From Candidatus Bipolaricaulota bacterium (GTDB taxonomy: Bacteria > Bipolaricaulota > Bipolaricaulia > UBA7950 > UBA9294), in contig JAUWOJ010000007.1 in the NCBI GenBank assembly GCA_030612175.1, positions 1-30,704 of the forward strand: DNA of 30,704 nucleotides. The letters are read 5' to 3'. Each line of letters opens with the position of its first letter. Position 1 is the stretch's first letter. Below the pieces are notes generated by a model, which saw only the letters and a program-made list of their open reading frames with translations, did no database searches and had not been told where the DNA came from. The position numbers were made by a program, and so were the translations under genes. Positions 24,185 to 30,704 of this stretch are shown here, piece after piece.

Positions 24185-24240
24185 CAGAGAAAGGCAAGAA
24201 TATGAGTTTTAAAGGCAAAGACATTTTACCCCACTAGAAA

Positions 24241-24376
24241 CAAAGACATTTAACCGCAGAGGGCGCGGAGATCGCGGAGGAAGGCATATTCTTTGTTTAC
24301 ATAGAAAACCATAATATGATTGTAGAGAACAACAAAAGAGGGTTTCCTCTGCGCAGTCTGTGACCTCCGCGGTTAA
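24241..24376. repeat. Inverted-repeat-bounded intergenic element, locus 2
   Basis: Left arm 24241-24285 matches 16556-16600 at 39 of 45 positions. Right arm 24344-24376 is the inverted counterpart of the 33-base core and matches the right arm of locus 1 at about 27 of 33. The interior (about 58 bases) is AT-rich and differs from locus 1. It lies between nfo and the dehydrogenase operon in a gap of about 466 bases (24117-24582) without any gene. The two loci share arms in the same orientation, so they are copies of one structured element. Confidence 0.75.
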
Positions 24377-24544
24377 GCAGTATTCTACCACAGAAAGAAG
24401 AAAGAGACAGCTCATCGACAGTGCAAGGAGAAATCCAAGTGGAGGATCGCCTATTTCACGACGTATCGCTTGTGACTGTCTCCTCTCTTAGCCTCGTAAT
24501 TCTTTGATTTCTAATCTCCTATTTCGCTCTACCCAGAAAACCTA

Positions 24545-24550
24545 TATAAT
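24545..24550 (+). promoter_or_regulatory. Perfect -10 box before the dehydrogenase operon
   Basis: TATAAT (6 of 6) lies 32 bases before the ATG at 24583. The hexamer 17 bases upstream (TTTCGC, 24522-24527) is a poor -35, so an activator or an alternative -35 may be needed. The leader would be about 25 bases and includes the AAGGGGG Shine-Dalgarno. Confidence 0.4.
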
Positions 24551-24582
24551 TGCTGACTACCGACAGCACGAAGGGGGAAAGA

Positions 24583-25701
24583 ATGGCAAAATACAGGATT
24601 GCCTGGCTTCCAGGTGACGGCGTTGGCAGCGAGGTACTCGAAGCAGCAAGAACCGTACTAGACAAGGTTGGATTAGACGCTGAATACATTCACGGGGACG
24701 TGGGTTGGGAGTTCTGGAAAACAGAGGGAAACCCATTACCAGAACGGACAATTAGCCTGTTGAAATCGACAAATGCCTGCATGTTTGGTGCGATCACCTC
24801 CAAGCCCAAGGAGGAGGCTGCGGCAGAACTATCACCTAAACTGCAGGGGAAGGGACTCAGCTACTCCAGCCCTATCGTGATGCTAAGACAGCTGTTCAAC
24901 CTACACACCAATCTGCGACCCTGCAAAGCCTACGCAGGGAACTCACTCAACCTACGTGATGACATCGATCTTGTCGTCTTTCGCGAGAATACCGAAGGGC
25001 TGTACTCTGGCGTTGAGTTTCACCCCATTCCGGAACAGGTGCGAGAAGCGCTCAATACGCATCCGAAGATGCGACGATTCAATAACACAGCAAACGAAGA
25101 CATAGCCATATCGGTTCGTCTTTTCACTCGCGCAGCATGCCAAGCAATCGCCCGTGATGCCTTTGAATACGCCAGGAAACACGGTTATACCTCAGTTACA
25201 GTAGTGGAAAAACCAAACGTTATTCGTGAAACCTCGGGGTTGATGATCCGCGAAGCAGATCGAATCGCGCGGGATTACCCTGAGATTACCCTGGGCAAAG
25301 CGAATATTGATGCAATGTGCATGTGGTTAGTGAAAAACCCTCAGAACTACAGCATCCTCGTCGCGACAAACCTTTTCGGAGACATCATATCTGACCTTGC
25401 AGCACAACTTGTAGGCGGGCTTGGATTTGCCTCTGCGGGAAACATAGGTGACAACTACGCTCTATTCGAGCCAACACATGGCTCAGCTCCCAAGTACGCC
25501 GGACAGTACAAAGTCAATCCCATTGCAACAATCCGTGCTGCCAAGATGATGCTTGACTACCTCACTGAAAAAGAAAAGGCACAACAGGTTGAACACGCAA
25601 TAGAATCTGTGATCGCTGAAGGGCGTGTTCGTACTTATGACATGGGCGGCAGTTCATCCACAATAGAGATGGCTGAGGCAATAGCTGCTGCTATCCAATA
25701 G
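24583..25701 (+). CDS. Isocitrate/isopropylmalate-family dehydrogenase, predicted NADP+-dependent
   Basis: A 372-residue beta-decarboxylating dehydrogenase. Visible family blocks: PGDGVGSEV at the N-terminus, VMLRQLFNLHTNLRP, FRENTEGLYSGVE, VEKPNVIRETSG with the catalytic Lys, ATNLFGDIISDLAAQLVGGLGF and EPTHGSAPKYAGQYKVNP. In the last block Lys304, Tyr305 and Val311 match the NADP+ determinants K344, Y345 and V351 of E. coli isocitrate dehydrogenase, where NAD+ enzymes usually have Asp. The phosphorylation/substrate-loop Ser is kept (YSSPIVMLRQ), but the Asn two residues later is Ile. Isocitrate is the best guess; homoisocitrate, methylisocitrate or other 2-hydroxy acids remain possible. ATG 24583 has AAGGGGGAAAG upstream. 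It is first in a two-gene operon with the MmgE/PrpD gene. Confidence 0.88.
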   Translation: MAKYRIAWLPGDGVGSEVLEAARTVLDKVGLDAEYIHGDVGWEFWKTEGNPLPERTISLLKSTNACMFGAITSKPKEEAAAELSPKLQGKGLSYSSPIVMLRQLFNLHTNLRPCKAYAGNSLNLRDDIDLVVFRENTEGLYSGVEFHPIPEQVREALNTHPKMRRFNNTANEDIAISVRLFTRAACQAIARDAFEYARKHGYTSVTVVEKPNVIRETSGLMIREADRIARDYPEITLGKANIDAMCMWLVKNPQNYSILVATNLFGDIISDLAAQLVGGLGFASAGNIGDNYALFEPTHGSAPKYAGQYKVNPIATIRAAKMMLDYLTEKEKAQQVEHAIESVIAEGRVRTYDMGGSSSTIEMAEAIAAAIQ

Positions 25702-25710
25702 GAGGTTAAT

Positions 25711-27087
25711 ATGGAATCAATCAGCCGCAGGATGGCACAATTTGCTGGCGCTCTCTCCTTTGAGGAAATCCCAAAGAAAGCGCAAAAAGAGGCAAAGCGT
25801 TTCCTTCTCGACAGTATCGGTTGCGCGCTTGCTGCGCTTAATAATACGGATATGCAGGCAGCCTACAGCTATATTCAAGCGCTCGGAGGAACGGCTCAAG
25901 CATCCATCATCGGTCATGGAACTCACACCAACATGCCTAATGCTGCGCTCATGAATGCACTGCTTATCCGCGCCATGGATTACAACGACATCTATTGGAA
26001 GCAGGATCCCTCACATCCATCTGACATCATCTCGGCGGCCCTTGCTCCAGCAGAGTACCAAGGAGCAAGTGGAAAAGACCTGATCGTGGGAATTATTATC
26101 GCCTACGAACTTGAAATGCGGATGTGTTTGGTTGCCAATCCAGGCATTCGTGAGGTTGGCTGGCACCATGCAACACTTACGCAATTTGTTAGCCCGCTGG
26201 TGGCCGGGCGGATGCTTGGCTTGTCTGAAGACGAATTAGTGGCGGCGGTAGGAATAAGTGGATCGAGCCACTTTACCCTTGGAGGCGTCGTTGCCGGACA
26301 ATTAACGAATATGAAGAACGCGGCCGACCCAATGGCAACGGAAGCGGGTGTTAGAGCAGCAATGCTAGCAAAAACCGGCTACTCCGGGCCAACAGAGGTT
26401 TTTGAGGGAAAGGAAGGACTCTTTGAAGTACTCTCCAATATAAAGTGGGATCCCGATGCATTGTTCGACGGGCTGGGGAAGAGGTTCCTTATTACCGAGT
26501 GCGGGTATAAAGCATTTCCCACCGAGGCTCTCACCCATCAACCAATTACAGCAACCCTTGAGTTGGTAGAAGAACATAAGATCAGGCCTCACAATGTAAG
26601 TGAAGTAATTGTGGAAACAACGACGCGGGGAGCAGACATCCTGTCCGACCCAAGCAAGTATGATCCAACGACAAAGGAAACCGCTGATCATTCTCTTCCT
26701 TACTGCATCGCAGTCGCAATAGCAAAGAAGAACGTTCTTCCATCCGATTTCGAAGATGCCGCGCTCAAGGACCCATCCGTGCGGGAACTCTTACCCAAAA
26801 TAAAGGTTGTTGCTAACCCACAGATCGATAAGCTTTTCCCCAAAGTGAAACGAGCAATTGTGACCATCAAAACCAAGAATTGGGAAACCTACAGCAAACA
26901 AGAAGACCATGCCAAGGGACGAGCAGAAAGGCCCTTATCAAACCAGGAGCTGATCGCTAAATTCCAGGCTAATGCTGAACAGGCATTGCCAGAGGATCAA
27001 CTGAACGAACTTCTCCAAGCCACCCTTAAGATTGATGACTTCAACGATCTGCATGACTACATGCCGCTGCTGTACCGGCAAGGTTGA
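25711..27087 (+). CDS. MmgE/PrpD family protein
   Basis: A 458-residue protein with the usual length and layout of the MmgE/PrpD family: an N-terminal all-helical domain (AKRFLLDSIGCALAA, ALLIRAMDYNDIYW) and a smaller C-terminal alpha/beta domain (from about residue 270, CGYKAFPTEALTHQP). Members include 2-methylcitrate dehydratase PrpD, which has some aconitase activity, and cis-aconitate decarboxylase. The HPSDIISAALAPAEYQGASGKDL segment and the GWHHATLTQFVSP block are typical. It begins 9 bases after the dehydrogenase stop, with a TAGGAGG that overlaps that stop, so the two are co-translated. The pairing suggests that both act on tricarboxylic acids. No methylcitrate synthase or lyase is next to it. 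Confidence 0.9.
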   Translation: MESISRRMAQFAGALSFEEIPKKAQKEAKRFLLDSIGCALAALNNTDMQAAYSYIQALGGTAQASIIGHGTHTNMPNAALMNALLIRAMDYNDIYWKQDPSHPSDIISAALAPAEYQGASGKDLIVGIIIAYELEMRMCLVANPGIREVGWHHATLTQFVSPLVAGRMLGLSEDELVAAVGISGSSHFTLGGVVAGQLTNMKNAADPMATEAGVRAAMLAKTGYSGPTEVFEGKEGLFEVLSNIKWDPDALFDGLGKRFLITECGYKAFPTEALTHQPITATLELVEEHKIRPHNVSEVIVETTTRGADILSDPSKYDPTTKETADHSLPYCIAVAIAKKNVLPSDFEDAALKDPSVRELLPKIKVVANPQIDKLFPKVKRAIVTIKTKNWETYSKQEDHAKGRAERPLSNQELIAKFQANAEQALPEDQLNELLQATLKIDDFNDLHDYMPLLYRQG

Positions 27088-27181
27088 CGGAAGAGGCCAC
27101 ACTTTGCGCTGGATCTTCGATTGTAAGGGAGTCTTGAAACCTAAGTAGTGCAGCCGAAAGACAAGCCTAGTAATCTGATGA

Positions 27182-27251
27182 TGAGGCTCATTCCATATCG
27201 TATGTCAGCACAGCTAGTAGCGCCTGGTGTGGGGCAGAAGGATGAGCCTCA
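27182..27251. repeat. Long-arm inverted repeat between convergent genes
   Basis: TGAGGCTCAT (27182-27191) pairs perfectly with ATGAGCCTCA (27242-27251). A few more pairs are possible inward if one base is bulged, and the loop is about 50 bases. It sits between the ends of the MmgE/PrpD and glycosylase genes. It has no T run, so it may be a bidirectional processing or rho-independent-like structure rather than a standard terminator. Confidence 0.5.
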
Positions 27252-27268
27252 ACCGTCGTTGAGAAGTG

Positions 27269-28096
27269 TTAATGGAGAGTGTTTTTCCTGCTCCCTTGGC
27301 ACCTAGGGCAATGGTAGGTGCGGGTATTAGCGTAGCGGATTTCTGCTATCTTGGTTCCACAAACCAGACACGCCTGTCCGGTGCGTTTGTACACCCGCAT
27401 GAAATCGCGAACTTCATCGGTAAACAAACTGTCTCCGATGCGAATGCGAATCTGCTCAATTGCATTCTCCAAGACCCTTGTTATCGATCGGCGCAACTGT
27501 TCTATCTCCATAGAACAAAGGGTATTCACATAGCGAACAGGAGAGATCTTGGCATCGAACAGGATTTCGTCAGCATAGGTACTGCCGATCCCCGCGATCA
27601 TCTGTTGATCGGTAAGAAGCCTCTTCGCCTGTCGACAACGCTTCGCCACCATGTCACTTAGCGCATCTACAGTGAGCGCGGAGCTGAGGGGTTCAATCCC
27701 CTGTTGTGCTATTCCCTTTACCTGTAAAGGATCGTTCACCACATGCGCCTGCACTAGTTTGACTGGACCGTTTTCGATCAGCCGCAGATCCTTACCGTCT
27801 GAGAAGGCAACTATCAGGCTCGTAGCCTTAGTCGCCCGTGTGTTGCCGCGGCAAATGATCAACCGTCCAGCAGTCATAAGATGAATGACCATGTGCAAGT
27901 CTCTCTTGGCTGAAAGGACAAGGTGCTTCCCCCTACGAGAGACTTCACTAAACAAGTTACCATTCAATGCCTCGACTGGCACTCCTCTCATATTTAGGAC
28001 CCCTGAGCGCAATATACGTACCATGTCAATCTCACGACCAACGACCCGACGCTCCAAAACCTCCTTCAACACTTCCAGTTCAGGCAGTTCAGGCAT
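27269..28096 (-). CDS. mutM: Fpg/Nei family DNA glycosylase (MutM-like)
   Basis: A 275-residue base-excision-repair glycosylase/AP lyase. Catalytic Pro2 and Glu3 are in MPELPELEVL, the conserved Lys is in SRRGKHLVL, the helix-two-turn-helix has MIAGIGSTYADEILFDAKISP, and the C-terminal zinc finger has C-x2-C and C-x2-C (CLVCG, CPRCQ). The region that supplies the Arg and Phe wedge in E. coli Fpg (DPRRFG) reads NGPVKLV here, so lesion recognition differs and the protein may belong to a divergent Fpg2/Nei-like clade. ATG 28096 is chosen because the proline must follow the start Met, and GGAGGAG lies 4 bases upstream. The frame upstream to 28135 is not used. Confidence 0.92.
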   Translation of the reverse strand: MPELPELEVLKEVLERRVVGREIDMVRILRSGVLNMRGVPVEALNGNLFSEVSRRGKHLVLSAKRDLHMVIHLMTAGRLIICRGNTRATKATSLIVAFSDGKDLRLIENGPVKLVQAHVVNDPLQVKGIAQQGIEPLSSALTVDALSDMVAKRCRQAKRLLTDQQMIAGIGSTYADEILFDAKISPVRYVNTLCSMEIEQLRRSITRVLENAIEQIRIRIGDSLFTDEVRDFMRVYKRTGQACLVCGTKIAEIRYANTRTYHCPRCQGSRKNTLH

Positions 28097-28295
28097 ATTT
28101 CTCCTCCAGCCGTCACTCTTGCTTCTTAACAGCAAACATGTTTAGTGAGGACAAGTTGGCTTACACCCGCTATCTATTAAGTAAGCGACAAAGGTCAGAT
28201 TGCGAAGGTTTCAATGACAATGAAACGGCCACCGGCGACAACAATGAAATAGCGCTGACACCACAACATGGGAGTGAGCAGAGTACTGACTAAGA

Positions 28296-29081
28296 TCAGT
28301 CCGTCTCACGAAGTTTTACTACTGCCTCGGCTAGCTCGCGCACACGTTCCAAGTCAACCGGTGCGGTTGTTTCTCCTTCTTCCTTAAGAGCAGATCCGAC
28401 GATGAACCCGTCCGCTTCGCCGTAGGTAAACAGATTATCGATCCTTACCCCGCTTCCAACAAGTACTGACAGAGAAGTTGACTGTTTTGCCACTTGCAGA
28501 TCCTCTGGCGCGGTTCGCTTTCCTGTACCAATTCCAGAGACAACCAGCGCATCAGGTAGATTCCTCGCCGTGTCTAGTATCGCCTCTTCCATTGTAGACA
28601 GATGGGAAGCATGTTTCACTAGTACATCGGCAAGAATTTTGACATTGCAGCCAAGTCGTTTCCGTAGCTCCAGTAAGGCATGCGCCTCTCCTTCAATTGA
28701 CCCTTGATCGGTAAACGCAACCCCACTGTACACGTTTATCCGTAGAAACCGGGCTCCAGTAGCGGCAGCAATCGAGAGAGCCGCAAGCCCGTCGTTTCGA
28801 AGAACATTTACACCTATTGGAATACTTGCTCTTCTCACTACCTCTTGAACCACTACTGTCATCGCGGCAAACGTTTCCCTAGAAGCATATTTGGCAAACG
28901 GCGTATCACGAAGGTTCTCCACAAGCCCTGCATCGGCTCCGCCCCGCTCCAACGTGTCAAGATCACGTAATGCGGTGTCGATAATCGGTCTTACGCCTCC
29001 ACCAGCATAGCAATAACTCCCTGGCAGCGGAGATAGGTGAATCATTCCAATGAGCGGTTTCTCAACTTTAAATGGTTCCAT
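28296..29081 (-). CDS. BtpA/SgcQ family TIM-barrel protein
   Basis: A 261-residue protein matching the BtpA family: LIGMIHLSPLPGS near the N-terminus, GADAGLVENLRDTPF, IPIGVNVLRNDG, FLRINVYSGVAFTDQGSIEGEA, VVSGIGTGK and VLVGSGV, consistent with a TIM barrel with phosphate-binding turns at the C-terminal ends of strands. BtpA is needed for photosystem I stability in cyanobacteria, but in most bacteria the family's chemistry is unknown (related to sugar or nucleoside metabolism loci). ATG 29081 is preferred. There is no Shine-Dalgarno, but TATAAT (29096-29091) with TTGTCG 18 bases above it puts the transcript start about 3 bases before the ATG. Confidence 0.85.
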   Translation of the reverse strand: MEPFKVEKPLIGMIHLSPLPGSYCYAGGGVRPIIDTALRDLDTLERGGADAGLVENLRDTPFAKYASRETFAAMTVVVQEVVRRASIPIGVNVLRNDGLAALSIAAATGARFLRINVYSGVAFTDQGSIEGEAHALLELRKRLGCNVKILADVLVKHASHLSTMEEAILDTARNLPDALVVSGIGTGKRTAPEDLQVAKQSTSLSVLVGSGVRIDNLFTYGEADGFIVGSALKEEGETTAPVDLERVRELAEAVVKLRETD

Positions 29082-29090
29082 AATATCCAG

Positions 29091-29120
29091 ATTATATCCT
29101 TTGCTGCCTCCGATCGACAA
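29091..29120 (-). promoter_or_regulatory. Promoter of the BtpA-like gene, giving a near-leaderless mRNA
   Basis: On the minus strand TTGTCG (29120-29115, 4 of 6) is followed after 18 bases by a perfect TATAAT (29096-29091). Transcription would begin near 29084, with only about 3 bases before the ATG at 29081. Confidence 0.5.
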
Positions 29121-29182
29121 GAATCTAGTTGTGGCGCATTCCTATCCTTGAAAGCCTGTCTATTTGCCATCTTCTTTGATGG

Positions 29183-29212
29183 TTGACTTATCTAGGTATT
29201 TACCTGTATAAT
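29183..29212 (+). promoter_or_regulatory. Strong promoter with overlapping dyads for the LTD-PKD protein
   Basis: TTGACT (29183-29188, 5 of 6) is 18 bases from a perfect TATAAT (29207-29212). A perfect 7-base inverted repeat AGGTATT (29194-29200) and AATACCT (29210-29216) brackets the spacer and the -10 box. ATAATAC (29208-29214) also pairs with GTATTAT (29227-29233), with CTAGG/CCTAG outside it. These overlapping dyads suggest a regulator site or a 5' hairpin. Confidence 0.6.
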
Positions 29213-29302
29213 ACCTCTAAGAGCATGTATTATCCTAGGAGCACCACGGTGATCATATGCTTGGGGTTCTTTCATTATGTGTGCATGGAGGGTTGAGAAC
29301 GC

Positions 29303-30704
29303 GTGATAGAGCAGAACATTTCCTTTAGAAATAGACCCTGGCAAGCAAACTTGCGATTTGGCGTTGCCTTTTTTTGCGTGGTGTTCGGCTCTGTTCTTCA
29401 AGGCTTACCCGCCTCTCCTGGAGACGTTGTAATCAATGAAATTGCTTGGATGGGGACGGAAGCAAGCTCGGGAGACGAATGGATCGAGTTAGCTAACAAT
29501 ACGAATACCCCAATCAACATCAAGGATTGGTCCATTCATGGAGCGGATACCGGAGAGTGTGTGAATTTCGGAGATGCTGATGGAAACAGAAGCTGGGTTG
29601 TCCCTTCTCATGGCTACCTGATCTACGCAAGTCATGAAGATGACGTCAATACCTCTGCGATGGAAACGAACGTTGATATCTGGGATGCAACTATAAGCAT
29701 GCTTAACTCGTCTCCCGGCCAAGTAGTTCTCTACGATGCTCCAAACTGCACGGGCACCGAAATCGACAGAGTAAATCAACCCACCGGAGGCTGGTTCGCG
29801 GGCAACAGCACAGATAGAACAACCATGGAACGAATTGACCCCGGTGCAGCGGGCACAGAACAAGCCAACTGGGTGACAAATGACCCCGATGTAGCAAGAA
29901 ACGGACTTGACGCCAACCAATCTCCAATCAATGGCACACCCAAGTCAAAGAACTCAGCCACAAATTCACCGCCAACTGCCGCATTCACCTATTCCCCGTC
30001 AACCCCTACCACCCAGCAGACAATTCAGTTCACCGATAAATCAACTGACCCTGACGGCTCCATCCCCTCCTGGCAATGGAGCTTTGGCGATGGGGGCAGC
30101 TCAACAACACAAAACCCTACTCATCAGTACACAGATGACGGAGCCTACACCGTCACATTAGAAGTAACTGATGACGATGGCGCAACAGATAGCACTTCCC
30201 ACAGTGTTACAGTTTCTAACCAGGCCCCTGTCGCCAGCTTTGTCTACAGTCCGTCCAAGCCAGAGATTAACGAAATCGTAAACTTTGATGCCTCCGGTTC
30301 TGACGATCTCGATGGCTCAATTGAGGAATACGAGTGGGATTTCGGTGATAGTTCAACAGGAATAGGCCAAAAGCTAGCTCACAGCTATTCCGACAATAAT
30401 ACATACACTGCTACCTTGACCGTCACCGATGACGATGGTGCAACAGATAGTACTTCCAAGGATGTGGTCGTAGCCGCTCCAAATCTCCCCCCCGAGGTCA
30501 ACCTAAACACCCCCACCGGTGAACAGATATGGAAGGGAGCAGAGGAGATAGAGTGGGAGGCAAGCGATGCTAATGACAGTGAAGATAGCCTAAAGATAGC
30601 CCTCAGTTACTCTCCTGATAATGGGATCACCTGGAACACGATCGTAACAGACACAGAAAATGATGGCGCCTACAGCTGGGACACTACCAAGGTAGCTAAT
30701 GGAG
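29303..30704 (+). CDS. Secreted lamin-tail/PKD multidomain protein (partial, runs off the right edge)
   Basis: The frame is open from GTG 29303 to the end, 467 codons, with no stop. GGAGGG lies about 10 bases before the GTG. Residues 1-36 look like a signal peptide (basic start, then FGVAFFCVVFGSVLQ, cleavage near LPA). A lamin-tail domain covers about 40-170 (VVINEIAWMG, GDEWIELAN, IYASHEDD). Two PKD domains follow (about 223-305 and 308-390), each with WxFGD and a terminal TVTDDDGATDS-type strand. A third module starts near 395 with an SYSPDNGITWN segment. Such proteins are cell-surface or secreted adhesin- or nuclease-associated proteins; the function here is unknown. The two PKD ends are similar at DNA level (about 30166-30200 and 30423-30457), a sign of recent domain duplication. 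Confidence 0.88.
   Translation, partial: MIEQNISFRNRPWQANLRFGVAFFCVVFGSVLQGLPASPGDVVINEIAWMGTEASSGDEWIELANNTNTPINIKDWSIHGADTGECVNFGDADGNRSWVVPSHGYLIYASHEDDVNTSAMETNVDIWDATISMLNSSPGQVVLYDAPNCTGTEIDRVNQPTGGWFAGNSTDRTTMERIDPGAAGTEQANWVTNDPDVARNGLDANQSPINGTPKSKNSATNSPPTAAFTYSPSTPTTQQTIQFTDKSTDPDGSIPSWQWSFGDGGSSTTQNPTHQYTDDGAYTVTLEVTDDDGATDSTSHSVTVSNQAPVASFVYSPSKPEINEIVNFDASGSDDLDGSIEEYEWDFGDSSTGIGQKLAHSYSDNNTYTATLTVTDDDGATDSTSKDVVVAAPNLPPEVNLNTPTGEQIWKGAEEIEWEASDANDSEDSLKIALSYSPDNGITWNTIVTDTENDGAYSWDTTKVANG

Noticed and set aside
27266..27661. 131-codon plus-strand frame over the glycosylase gene
   Set aside because: Antisense shadow of the Fpg/Nei gene, whose catalytic and zinc-finger motifs are unambiguous.

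Overview
This is a bacterial chromosomal window at moderate GC (roughly 47-50% by eye). It carries a dense core of housekeeping genes separated by repeat-bearing intergenic stretches. There is no rRNA, phage or plasmid signature, no CRISPR array and no recognisable insertion sequence. The gene styles suggest an uncultured, probably diderm or otherwise atypical bacterial lineage: a TatT-like periplasmic TPR protein, a lamin-tail/PKD surface protein, BtpA and MmgE/PrpD proteins, an AddAB-type nuclease, and intergenic words often seen in metagenome-assembled genomes. I considered a Bipolaricaulota-like candidate phylum, but the sequence alone does not settle the phylum.

Layout. 1-1.7 kb: start of a small membrane protein (minus strand, runs off the left edge) and an MFS exporter. 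2.1-5.1 kb: a signalling patch with an OmpR-type response regulator, a receiver-plus-histidine-kinase protein whose receiver has lost its phosphoacceptor Asp, and a small stand-alone kinase-dimerisation-like protein whose catalytic His is an Arg. 5.3-6.2 kb: an orphan TatT-like periplasmic protein on the minus strand. 6.3-10.3 kb: one strong promoter, tRNA-Leu(GAG), then plsX-fabH-fabD-fabG-acpP, tightly packed and closed by an intrinsic terminator. This is the initiation and core-elongation part of type II fatty acid synthesis, without fabF or fabZ.

10.5-16.5 kb: a metallophosphoesterase, a 9-bp tandem repeat array, a sodium:solute symporter divergent from an unrecognised gene across a shared promoter region, and an S9 prolyl-oligopeptidase-type enzyme. 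16.8-24.1 kb: DNA repair. An addB-addA pair with ATGA overlap on the minus strand is divergent from nfo (endonuclease IV). 24.6-27.1 kb: a two-gene operon of a beta-decarboxylating dehydrogenase with NADP+-type residues and an MmgE/PrpD protein. 27.3-29.1 kb: a divergent Fpg/Nei glycosylase and a BtpA-family TIM-barrel protein, both minus strand. 29.3 kb to the right edge: a secreted LTD-PKD-PKD protein, truncated by the window.

Across the intergenic stretches there is a dispersed repeat family. A 42-bp element is shared between 14.2 and 24.1 kb. Inverted pairs of a GC-rich 33-mer are present at 16.6-16.8 and 24.2-24.4 kb. Several genes have near-consensus sigma70-type promoters. Two or more genes look leaderless. 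The most unusual observations are the degenerate signalling pair (receiver without Asp, DHp fragment without His), the tRNA-led fab operon, the inverted-repeat elements and the dehydrogenase-MmgE/PrpD operon.
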